DNA of 64,000 bases. It comes from Symbiodinium natans. Taxonomy: Eukaryota; Sar; Dinophyceae; Suessiales; Symbiodiniaceae. Location of the stretch: assembly GCA_905221605.1 (NCBI GenBank), contig CAJNDS010001935.1:636985-700984 (forward strand), written 5' to 3'. The notes beneath the pieces are model-generated. The model worked only from the letters and a program-made list of their open reading frames with translations, had not been told where the DNA came from and searched no databases. The position numbers and the translations under genes are program-made. Positions within the stretch are counted from its first letter, which is position 1, and every line of letters begins with the position of its first letter. This document shows positions 34,430 through 44,400 of the stretch, in pieces.

Positions 34430-34510
34430 AGGTTCCGAGGAGAGGCTTCAATGCCCATGTTCCCTAGGGCCGAAGTCTCATGTGCTCGAGGAGGTGCTAC
34501 TTTGCTGGAT
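34430..34510 (+). repeat. Remnant of the 5' flank of PCP copy 1
   Basis: GAGGAGAGGCTTCAAT.CCCATG..CATGTGCTCGAGGA matches 25836-25915, just before copy 1 (GAGGAGAGGCTTCAATACTCATG..CATGTGTTCGAGGA). It marks the lost start of a further unit. Confidence 0.6.
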
Positions 34511-34551
34511 ATGCACAGGCGCGGATTGTCACAACGTCCAAGGCCTTGCAG

Positions 34552-34817
34552 GCTACCTGAAGCCAAAGGGTGGCATGGCCGACATGCCAGGGCAAGGAAA
34601 GGCAAGGAAGTTGCAGCGCCGAGCTGTGGAACCCCAAAAAAGCGGCCAAGAGGAGGACCGCAGAACTCTCTCCGACAGGAAGCTGCTCTGGAAGAATTCT
34701 GAGGCACATCTGTATCCGACATCAAGGACCTATTGTGTTGACGCTTCGCCTGTTGCTGGTTTGTTCGAAATTATCACACGCGAGCCTTTAACCCGCCCCC
34801 TAAGACCTCAACCCTAA
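34552..34817 (+). CDS. Exon-like open frame, unknown
   Basis: After a TTGCAG site an open frame runs 88 codons to TAA (..GGMADMPGQGKARKLQRRAVEP..). It is Lys/Arg/Glu-rich with no recognised domain. Two other frames are also partly open, so coding is uncertain. Confidence 0.3.
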
Positions 34818-34873
34818 TCCCGAGACTGTTAGGAACTTGCCTGCGCCTTCTTGCACAAACGAGGCCTCGTGCC

Positions 34874-34945
34874 ACAGCTGTTCAACTGTTGACGAAATGC
34901 GTAAGATGCATTTTCCCCGCAACCCTGAAACTTGAAACCCTAAAC
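34874..34945. repeat. Left copy of a direct repeat bounding the retroelement segment
   Basis: CAGCTGTTCAAC, TGTTGACGAAATGCGTAAGATGC, ATTTTCCCC and GCAACCCTGAAACTTGAAACCC follow without gaps and lead into a CCCTAAA array. The right copy is at 39442-39548. Confidence 0.85.
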
Positions 34946-35025
34946 CCTAAACCCTAAACCCTAAACCCTAAATCCTAAATCCTAAATCCTATAAACCCTA
35001 AACCCTAACCCCTAAACCCTAAAAC
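34935..35025. repeat. CCCTAAA array
   Basis: About ten units including CCTAAAT variants, between the direct repeat and the RT pseudogene. Confidence 0.9.
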
Positions 35026-36297
35026 CCGTAGCTGCAACAAACATGCCGCTTCGCGGGAAGACCTCGACCTCGCTGCCAAAGAAGCGAGTCAAATCCTCCG
35101 CTATCACCACCTGCTCGTTTTCGGCGGCGCGCAATAGCTGATGGTACGCATCACGCACAGACCGACCGTGCACCCCACCAAGGGTCCGACTGCCCAAGAT
35201 GCCGTCGACCCAGCAGCGAAGCCTCGAAACCAGGCATTTCGCCCCGATCCTCCATGGCATGAAGAACACTGACCGGTCGAACGTCAGCACGTGACCACAC
35301 CGCGGGCACGACACCTTCCTCATAGCAAATAGCCCAAATGTCGCCGAAAAGCCAGGCAAGAGCAGCAGGGACTCCGCTGACCAGTCGTTCGGTCCCGCCG
35401 CGCGTCCAATTGAAGCCTTGGCTGCTGCGCGCAGGGCCTCGACAGTCCACAACAGCTCAGGATGGTCACGTGAGCCCCCCGCAGAAGCAAGGAACCTTGC
35501 GACTTTGGCGCGGTCCACGGCCGGATTCCTTGTCCAGCGTGGCAGCCAAGTGTCCTCAGCCGTCTGGATGACCTCCGTGGGGTGTCTGAAAGGGTTGGCC
35601 CGCCACAAGCTTGGGCCCTCCAACCTCACGCTCCAAGTGAGCTAGCTCGCCGCCTGATCCACGTCCTCTGTGCTGCCAGGGAGACCCTCGTCCCAGCCTG
35701 CCACGCCTTCGCGCGCTCGAGTCAATGAAGTCTAAGAGCTCATCGGCGTAGTCCTCAGGTGAAGTCCAGTCCAGCGACGCCAACCACTTGAAGTCATCTT
35801 GCAAAGCCCACAACTGACCCTGCGCGCGACGACGTAGCTGACGGTCCCAGGGGCATTTACGGAGGTGTGCTAAGCGCCGCCCAAGCCTCCGCAGGTAAAC
35901 GTGCGTGTCGCGCTGCAGCGGTGGCAGGCGCCTGTGGGCCTTGGACGGCTGGTGGCTGGTTTCTACAGAAATCCTGGCGCAAGGGTGCCCGTTGTCGCCG
36001 ATGCTCGCCGCGTGCTTAATGGCGGTGTGGAGTTGTGCAATAGCTACCGCGACCTCGGGAGCCAAATCGCTCTCCTTCAGGGACGACAGGTATGTTTGGT
36101 CCGACCGTGCTAGTGCTCTTTTGGATGAGGCCTTTCGCTTCAGCTGCGACAAGGTGAAGTCGGCGGTGGGCCGCGTGGCTTCGTCCTCCGAGGGGATTGC
36201 GGTGTAGCCAACACCTTGGGTTACGAGCTTCGCAGGATGCTCTTGGCGTTTCTTTCGATTTTGGCCTTGAGTGAGCCTGCTGCTCGTCGCCTTGCAA
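35012..36297 (-). pseudogene. Non-LTR retrotransposon reverse transcriptase fragment
   Basis: Reading the minus strand from 36152 there is a basic, Leu/Arg-rich linker, then ..AAGPNDWSAESLLLLP (the start of the RT domain in LINE-type elements), LAWLFGDIWAICYEEGVVPAVW and RPVSVLH (one frame over, 35151-35450), and back in the first frame WRIGAKCLVSRLRCWVD..GGVHGRSVRDAYHQLL..VIAEDLTRFF. Two compensating frameshifts near 35345 and 35275 are thus needed. The polymerase catalytic YxDD block and everything downstream are absent; the sequence stops at the CCCTAAA array. A dead 5'-RT fragment of a LINE. Confidence 0.7.
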
Positions 36298-36540
36298 AGG
36301 TCGAGCTAAACAATCTGCGCCGGACTGTCAGGCTAGTGCAGGTGGTGGCTCAAGCGTTGGCGCGCTCACTTGCAGTCCTTGGTACACTCAACTGCGGTAT
36401 TCTGCTCTGGCTACGGGCTGCTCCGGCGTGGGAGCGCTTTGGCCTCGACCGCTTTGATTGTAGTTGTGGTTTAGAGATTTCCCGAGACCACGCTCATCCC
36501 AGAAGGATTGGTCTCGAAGTGATCCTCCCCGTGCGGAGCT

Positions 36541-36671
36541 ACTGCTGTCATGACCAATGCTGACCATTTACATGGCGTGGCGTGCTCTCCACCGCCATGT
36601 AAATGTTGGCTCAGAGCTCCATTTACATGGCCATGTAAATGTAAGCTCAGAGCTCCATTTACATGGTGGGG
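36541..36671. repeat. Palindrome cluster of CATTTACATGG motifs
   Basis: CCATTTACATGG or its complement occurs five times. CATTTACATGGCCATGTAAATG is a perfect 22-bp palindrome, and GCTCAGAGCTCCATTTACATGG occurs twice as a direct repeat. Non-coding, 90 nt upstream of a tRNA gene. Confidence 0.85.
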
Positions 36672-36760
36672 AATAGTTAGAACTTCGAAGTTAGAACATT
36701 CAACTTGCTTTGGTGTTTCTATCTTGATAAGTGAGAGTCAGCCGTCCCCCTCACTTAAGG

Positions 36761-36831
36761 GCACCTGTAGTGTAGCGGCAACATACAAGCCTCCCATGCT
36801 TGTGCCCCGGGCTCGACTCCCGGCAGGTGCA
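36761..36831 (+). tRNA. tRNA-Gly (CCC)
   Basis: Acceptor stem GCACCTG/CAGGTGC, D stem GTGT/ACAT with GG in the loop, anticodon stem CAAGC/GCTTG around CTCCCAT (anticodon CCC), and T stem CCGGG/CCCGG. Discriminator A. T54 is C in the T loop, a small deviation. No CCA is encoded, as expected for eukaryotes. Confidence 0.85.
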
Positions 36832-36965
36832 TCATCTTCCTGTGAAGAGGCCATCTCAAATGCTTGAACTCCAATTCCTAAGGGTGTGCTCTGCAGAAAG
36901 CTTCACTGTGGCACACTTGGCTTTATTGGTATGTTTACTCTAGCTTTTTCTGGAAATATGCAGAA

Positions 36966-37038
36966 GCCCGCCTAGCTCAGTCGGCAGAGCGCAAGGCCCT
37001 TAACCTTGTGGTCGTGGGTTCGAGCCCCACGGTGGGTG
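36966..37038 (+). tRNA. tRNA-Lys (CTT), anticodon loop with C33
   Basis: The cloverleaf is complete: acceptor GCCCGCC/GGTGGGT with two G:T pairs, D arm TAGCTCAGTCGGCAGAGC, anticodon stem CAAGG/CCTTG, T arm GTGGG TTCGAGC CCCAC and discriminator G. The anticodon loop is CCCTTAA, so the anticodon is CTT, but position 33 is C where U is nearly universal. It may be a pseudogene or a variant. Confidence 0.75.
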
Positions 37039-37349
37039 TTTGCACGCACAAGACATGTGGCAAGAGCTGAAGGGAACCCTTCAACAATCGATAACATCCC
37101 AGACTACCTCCTTTTGTTTTTCATTCTTTCATTCGTTCTTTCATTTCTTGCATGCGCACAAGACTCGTGAGGACCTTCCTGAGTCCCTCGTTGACTTTAA
37201 GGATGGCAGCCTTCGGACAAAGGTTTCAGGGAAACTTGGTTCACAGTTGATGTGCAGGACCTGGTGGGTTTTCTGCTTCGGGGTCAGCCCTCCTTCTTTG
37301 CGGGCTCGTAGAGCGCAGACCTTCAAAGCTCCTTCTCGGAATTTGTTGC

Positions 37350-39425
37350 AGTCTCACGTTCTTCGTGCGGCGTATCAGTGGAGGTTCTCGCCCCAGCGCT
37401 GCCTACTCCGACGTTGGATCTCTGCTACTGCTCCGGGCGCCCTTGAGGATTTGGGGGGATACCTTCTCTTGGGAGTCTCGGCCAGGGGAAGTCATTGCAG
37501 GATTCCTCGAAGTTTTCGACCCTAATGCGGCCTCAGAGCTGTTGGCTTCCAGTGGTAAGATTTCGAAGGAGCTTGCGTCTTATTTCGGCTGCTCCTTCCC
37601 CCTTCCTTCCATGCAAATTGGACCCTCTGGTTGGAATGGGGCAAACAAGAGGATTGGCAACAGTATCTGAAGCGAGCCCTGAAGGAAACATCGTTTGGCA
37701 TCGTCAGGCGGCGAGATCATCAGCCAGCTGGGAATTCGTGTGACGGAAAGGGACTCTGGGTTCGTTTCCCCCCAGCGCCGATGGTCGATTAACTGGATCC
37801 CGCACAGCTTCCGCAGGGACACCGCCTTGTTGCTCTTGGAAAGATGGCCTTCCGCAATGTTGACATCAAGATGAGGCGCTCCGCTAAAGCTGGGGCCAGG
37901 TGGCATTTCACGGCTAAGAGGAGCGGTGATTTGCGTGTTGTCATTGGTGACGTGGAGCGCGAACAAGAGGCCTTTCAAGTCCAGCCTGTTTTGGAGAACA
38001 TGTGACGCTCCAAGGCTAGTGACTACACCTGTGCGCCTCGAACGTAGGGTTCAGTTCACTTCGGTTCACTGGCCTTCCCCGGACGAGCAGTGTGACGCAC
38101 CAGAGGACCTTGAGAAAATGTCTGACACAGTCCCTGGCGAGCTGCAGGTCCTGGGTTCTCACAGGCAGGACTTCTCTCTGAGCAGATTCATAGCCAAAAG
38201 CGCTACCAGCGTCCCCTGGACTCCCTCGGGCACCATCAAGAAGAATCCTGGATGTGGAGATTGCGTTTATCACGCCTTAGCCCAAAGCCTCAACGCCTTT
38301 GGAGACACCAGTCGCGACGGTGGTGCGAGATCCCACCGACATATCAGGGCCTTTGCCTGTGCCTGCGTGACGAAGCACTTCAAGCGCTTTGAAGAACTCT
38401 GTGCCAATGCCACTTTCTCCCAGTACTTAGACCGCCAGAAGGCCCCTGGGTGCTGGGGTGGAGCTCTTGAAATCCTCGCTTTCGCTGAGGCTCATGGCGT
38501 CCAAATTTGGATTGGGAACGACCAGGGGCAAGTTTGGACCTTCAATGAGAAGGGTCGAGACCAGTCGGTCTACCTGTGGTACGCTGACCCACTTGAGTGG
38601 GCAATCAAGCTTAAGGAGCAACGTGAGGCCGGTGCCCCTGGACCTGCGCTTCTTCTCCGAGGCGGCGCCCCTGACACATGCTCTCTGAGGCTTTCAGACT
38701 TTGCTTCCAAGAAAGCGGTCACTACCCTGTCCGACTTTGGCAGTGTGCCTCCGCCTCCGAGCCACTTGACAGCCCACTCCCGCTGAGCTCCGACATTTGC
38801 AGGATCGAGGACATTACGAAAGTGATTCTCGGCTTGGTGGTCCAATTCCTTGTGGTGGCCCAGGCTTCCTGGCCCCGGTCAGCCTTTGCCTCGAACCTCA
38901 CTTTGGATTCCGATGGCCGCCGCCCAGCGTTGATGACTTCCAGGCGGACCCCTCCAACGCAGTTGACGATGCCTTTGTCAAGGAGCCCTCTGCTGGAACA
39001 GCCTCGACACGGTGCTGGTCATGCCCTTTGTGTCCTTTTCAAAAGGTCGCTAGCGCTGCCCGTCAGCTGACCGTGCAAAAGTACACGCGTAATGTTCGGT
39101 GCCGCCCTGGAAGACCCACTGATCACCGAAAGCGTCCCTCTTCTACCTTTGACGTTAAAACGGGATCCATGGCCTCGTGGCAGTGTCCCCATTGCGCCTT
39201 TGCCGTGGGAAGTTCTATGCTCAGCAGACTTTTACTGCTATGCGCTGGGTTGGCTTCACTCCTCTGAGTTGGCCGGTCCTTAAGAACCATCATGGACAAC
39301 ATCGTCTCAAACTGCATCGTGTTTGGTGCTGCCAAAGTTGCCAAGTTCGATGCCACAATGTGCCCGAAGCCAAGGCGCATGTTTGTTCCCGTGGCCCCTG
39401 CAACTTCGTTGCGCTGCCGCTTTGA
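37350..39425 (+). pseudogene. Retroelement reading frame with OTU-like and zinc-finger segments, broken
   Basis: Coding-like stretches lie in alternating frames. They run 37465-37640 (FSWESRPGEVIAGFLEVFDP..), then 37636-38000 with an internal TAA at about 37790 (..AKAGARWHFTAKRSGD..), then 38000-38786. The last resembles an OTU cysteine protease domain: NPGCGDCVYHALAQSL around the Cys, WGGALEILAFAEAHGVQIWI, and SVYLWYADPLEW where the catalytic His of the family would be expected. After another frame change, zinc-finger-like WSCPLCPF and WQCPHCAF follow, and, in a third frame, CCQSCQVRCHN. OTU domains with CxxC fingers occur in dinoflagellate LINE-like proteins as far as I know; that link is inference. 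No endonuclease or RT follows. Confidence 0.5.
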
Positions 39426-39441
39426 ATAGAACCGAGAAATA

Positions 39442-39548
39442 CAGCTGTTCAACAACCAGCAGCTCCCTTAGCGCCTGTTGACGAAATGCGCAAGATGCAT
39501 TTTCCCCAGCCCCCATGCCCGCAACCCTGAAACCTGAAACCCTAAACC
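39442..39548. repeat. Right copy of the direct repeat
   Basis: Same blocks as 34874-34945, but with 22 extra nt after CAGCTGTTCAAC and about 12 extra nt after ATTTTCCCC. Confidence 0.85.
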
Positions 39549-39735
39549 CTCAACCCTAAACCCTGAACCCTGAACCCTGAACCCTGAACCCTGAACCCTG
39601 AACCCTAAATCCTAAACCGTAAACCGTAAAACGTAAACCCTAAGCCCTAAACCCTAAACCCAAATCTTAAACCCTAAACCCTACACCCTACACCCTAAAC
39701 CCTAAACCCTAAACCCCAAACCCCAAACCCTAACT
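39538..39735. repeat. CCCTAAA array with CCCTGAA and CCGTAAA blocks
   Basis: About 26 units. Six CCCTGAA in a row, then CCGTAAA/ACGTAAA, then CCCTAAA, CCCTACA and CCCCAAA. Confidence 0.95.
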
Positions 39736-41425
39736 TGCTGCTTTTCCGTTTGCCCCGCAGGTCAGACGGCAGATTCAGAGAAAGGAGTGAGAGCGCATCC
39801 TCCGACATTGGACCCCTTTGTTGCCGCGCAGGTTGCATGCCAGCAGAATCTTCCCCCCCATGCGACAAAAAAACTGTGCCAGCCATCGGTTTAAGGTTCT
39901 GGGTTCTGGGTTCAGGGCCTACCTCTGAGGTGCCAAGCCGAAGGCACCGCTAGAGCATTCAACCCCACTCCACGAGCTTTTGAACCCTACGCCGCAACCC
40001 TGCTTTGCAAGATTTGGAGGTGGGGGGTGGGGGATGGGCCGGGATGGGGTCGGGTTGCTCTGTGACTCAAACGTGCCCGTCCAGGCCTTCAGTTCGCAAA
40101 ACCCGCAAGGGTTTGCCAGGAGTCAGGGTTTTGTTTTAGTTCATACCCCCCGTGCTCTAAAATTAAGGAACGGATCTTCTCTTTCCGAGAGTATATACGT
40201 ATGTAGGGTAATTTGGGTAGGATTTTCGGGTCGCCTCTAAACCTCCAAGCTCAACTCCAGAGCTGAAAGCAAACTCGCATCTCCCACAGCAGCCTTCTCT
40301 GGCCATCACAGCAGCTTCCTCGCGAAAACATCATCCCAAACGTTGTTGGCCCGAAGCCCGAAACCGGACTTCAAGGACTTCAGCCTTTAACCCTTCATGC
40401 CAGTTGCCACGCAACATAATCTGCGGCCCCAGGCCGAAGCGCTCGACTCTACCGAAAGCTTTAGAGTTTGCAGTTCAGGGTCTGCCAATTCAGGGAGCAG
40501 GGTTTTAGGGGACACCCCCGCACCTCAAGCCCTCACTCTCCACGTTCACAGCAGACCGAACGCATGAGCCACCCGCGGGGCACTCCGTGATGCCTCCATG
40601 TACGGTGGCAGCCTCAGTCTTGGGGCAGCTATAATGCACCCTACACCCTCACCCACCCTGATTGGAAGAGCTGTACCCTGAAACAGTCCTAAAGATCCGA
40701 CCCTGCACCCCCAAGCCGGTAGAATCCTGAACTTCGCCCCAAAAAGCCCTCCCTCAAATCTGCTGACCCCGCCAAGGCAAAAACCTCCAGACCATCCCAC
40801 CCGGCGTGGCCGCGGTCTCGGGCAACCTCGCGGTGTTGCGTACGGGGCTCCTTGGGGAGCTTTTTAGGGTTTCGGGTTTAGGGTTTAGAGTTTGAGGTTT
40901 AGAGTTTAGGGTTTAGGGTTTGGTCCTGTAGCCCACATGACTTAAACCTCTAAACCCCCAAGCCTTCACCGCGATCCCCGAGACCCCTGAACTTAAAGCC
41001 AGGACCTGAACCGTCAGTGAAGCCTTGCTCGAAAAACCGAGGCGAAAATCACAAGACGCGATCACAAAACAAGCAGAGTGCTGTTCACAAAACCCGTCCC
41101 TGACAAGCCCCATGCCCTTTAAGGGGTTCAGGGTGTAGTCTCGCGATGAACTTTTCAGGTTTGTGATCAGGCTTCAGCGTTTTTTTTTACCATGAGGGGG
41201 CTCGGTGCTTTGCGGTCTGGCCTCACGCTCCAGTTTACATTTTCGTTATTCGGGCACCCCCGAATACCCAAACCCTCAGTTCCAAACCCGAAACCCCGAA
41301 CAGCCCCTCCCCCCTAAATCCTAAACCCTAATCCCGAAACCCTAAACCCTAAACCCTAAGCCCTAAACCCTAAACCTTAAACCCCAAACCCTAAACCCTA
41401 AACCCTGAACCCTCCTCCCCCCCAG
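39736..41425. other. Mostly repeats; weak exon-like frames
   Basis: Two frames after AG acceptors have reasonable composition: 40292-40391 (AFSGHHSSFLAKTSSQTLLA.., TAA) and 40553-40633 (DRTHEPPAGHSVMPPCTVAAS.., TAA). A third, about 40803-40856 (GVAAVSGNLAVLRTGLLG), might be an early exon of the Sec14-like gene. A TTTAGGG stretch lies at 40865-40920 and a CCCTAAA array at 41320-41410. Confidence 0.35.
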
Positions 41426-44400
41426 GATGGCAAGGCTCGGCTGGAGGCCGTCCGCCAGCGCGTCAACGGCAAGGAGTGGGGGAAGTTGAAAGGGTGTTAG
41501 CGTTTGGGGTTTAGGGTTTAGGGTTTAGGGTTTGGGGTTTAGGGTTTGGGGTTTAGGGTTTGGGGTTTAGGGCAGGCTGCAGCTTGGGGTTTGGGGTTTG
41601 CCTTGATAGCCTGCACTGAAAGGTCCGAAGCCCAAACCCTAACATTCAGAACTCGCGCGTGGAAGGTTTCCGGAGCTCACACCTCTCGGGACCCCAAAGC
41701 CACCTAAAACCCCACACCAAACACCCAAAAACCCCCCCAAGAGGGGTGAGGCGGCCTGGGGCACCCGTCGCCTAAACCGCAGGAGGGACCCAAGCCGGGC
41801 TCTGCGGAGGCAAGAAGGGCCGGGGGTGAGAGAGAGGGTTTAGGGCCGCAGCTTATAGGGTTTTGAGGGTTGAGGTTCAGGGCTACCCCAAACCCTCAAC
41901 CAGGGGTCGGAGGTCGCAGTTGGGATTTTCAGGTTTCGGAAGGATGGGTCCAGGGGCCCAGATCCTTGCAGCAGGATAAGATCAGCTACATGCGCAGCGA
42001 CCACATGTTGGTGCGCTTTCTCATCGCCAGACAGCCCCGCCCTCAATGTCACACACCAGCGTGTCGTCGCTGGAGCTCCCTCTTGATCCTCGCCGACTCG
42101 CTTAGTTGCTGACACCAAAGCGCCGGCTCCGGCGACGTCAGGTGGGACGTTGAGAAGGCGGTCTCCATGCTCGAAGGCCACTACAGGCAGGGGTGCAACT
42201 TGCAGTTTGGGGCTTTGGGGGGGAAATTCTCAAGTGGCCCAGGAGTGTTCAAAAACAACCTCAGCTCTAAATCGGCCCAGACGCGCCAGACCCCACGGCC
42301 CAAGAGTGTCGGGGGTTCAGAGCTTTATTGGGCGGGGGTTTTGGGGGTTTTGGGGATGGAATCTGGGTCGGGGTGGGAGTTGCTAAGTCGCAAGCCCCGA
42401 AACCCCAAAACCCCAAAACAAACGCCCAACATCTCAACTAAACGTCCCAAAGCCCCGAAACACAAAAGCGTGTCCGGGCCTGTCCAGCAGGTGGCTGGCT
42501 GAGACCAACATGGAGACGCTGCTCAAGGACCCCTTTCCGGAGGAGGCGGGGGTTTAGGGTCGCAGGGTTTTGGGGCTTGTTGGGTTATTTCCCGAAAGTG
42601 TTTGCAAAGTTTTTTCAAGGACTGCATTGTTGATGCTTGCTTCTAGATGCACACTGCGCGAAAAGTGGTTTATCCGCAGCATGCTGGAAAGCTCGGAGGT
42701 CAGACACGTGTGCGCGGCGCGTTGTCATGCGCAACTGTTATCGTTCTTGGACAAGCACAGAATCGTCGTGTCAACAGGCCAACACTCACGACAATAACTA
42801 GGAGTCAGTTGCTCAGATTGTGCATCTCCGTGTCAGAGCTGTGCTCGTCCGTGCTTGTTTTGCGCTCGGAAGCTGTGCTTTGCTGATTTTCGCCAGTGGC
42901 CATGGATTATCAGTTCCAAACTTCACATGCCGTGGCAGTAAGGATGGGCAGCGTTGTCAAGTCTTCGCTTTATCTGCTCTAGATGTCCTGTACATAGGTA
43001 CATAGCCATAGGCTTTTCGCGCGCGCGCGCGTGCGCCCACCCTTTCAGGGCCTCCAAGGGCCCATGGATGACTGTGGACTTGGCTCTGCGCAGCACGTCA
43101 ACAAACAGGTCCTCCCGGACCAAGGTCGCCTGCCCAGCGAACCCCAAACTGTCATCTAGCAAGGCTCTGAACCCTCACCCCAAAACCCTACAGCCCCCTG
43201 AACCGAAACATACAACACAACCCCCAGAGTTCCAGGTTCACATCAAGCGCTACTACCCGCAGGCCCCTGTTTTCGGGAATCGGTGAGTGGAGGGTCTTGG
43301 GGGCTTGCGGGCTCATGGGCGGCTCAAAACCTTCAAACCCTCGAGCCTTAAGACAACTCGAAAGGACGCCCCCTAAAACAACCCGAGCCCTAGAAGTCTT
43401 CAAACCTAAATCTTCAACTCCTACACCCAAAGCCTACACCACTGCCTCTCCACGGGCCTTGCCAGGGATTTGGGGTTTTGGGGCTTGAGGGGCTAGTGCC
43501 AAAGCCTTAAATCAAGATGCGGCGACCATGACAAGCTGGGTGCCAAGTTGGAATGGCTTTTCATGTCCCCTACCCTCGCGCTTGGATACTTCTGGGGAGT
43601 CTGCTTTGGGTGAAGCTTAAAGTTGAGGCCTTTCCTGTACCAGCTTCACTGGGATTAGGCTCTGAGACCCTCGGAAGCAGGACATCCTTCTTCATCGGCG
43701 GTTTAGGGTTTAGGGTTTAGGGTTTAGGGTTTATTAGGGTTTAGGGTTTAGGGTTTAGGGTTTAGGGTTTAGGGTTTAGGGTTACGATCTAGTTCGGCCA
43801 AGCACCAACCCTGACGGAGCAGCGACTCCTCAAGCGCTCGGCAAAAGATGCAGGGACCATGGTGCGAAGACTAAACTCGTTGTTTTTCCAGCAGCCAGCG
43901 TCGTTGTAGTATTGCAGTAAACGTACAAAATCGTGCAAATCTGCAGTAGAGATCAGTTTAGTCGATACTCTGGATACATAGTTCCGTCTCCCTGAAGTTT
44001 GGTTCCGTGGGAGGCATACCACGGCACGGACAAGCTGGGCCGTGCGGGGGCCTGGTCTCTTTAGAGCCCACCCCTCCTCTTGCGCAAAGAGCTGTCAGAT
44101 AGGTCAGTCTAGTCGCCCGCAGCCGGCTTGGGGCATAGGGTTTAGGGTTTAGGGTGGCCTAGGGCTCGTTGATTTTAAGCATTGTCGCCCACACGCGTGC
44201 GCGCGCACGCGCCTGACCCCTGGTTTCTGCTCTGCATGCTCTGCTGCAACAAGCCCTTGTCGCTTTCCCATGCCAACCCCGCTGATGCTGCTGATGCGCT
44301 GCGGTTTTTGGGGAGGACACACTGTAGATACTGTACCGTGTGACAGGGTACCAGAAGCCTTTCGGCTTCACCAATGCATGTCCGCCAAAAACCCAGACCT

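Noticed and set aside
42923-43162. Minus-strand frame reading LGFAGQATLVREDLFVDVLR
   Set aside because: Composition is protein-like, but two + frames of the same stretch are equally open, it lies in an intron of the + strand Sec14-like gene, and no exon borders or family match were found. Left undecided rather than annotated.
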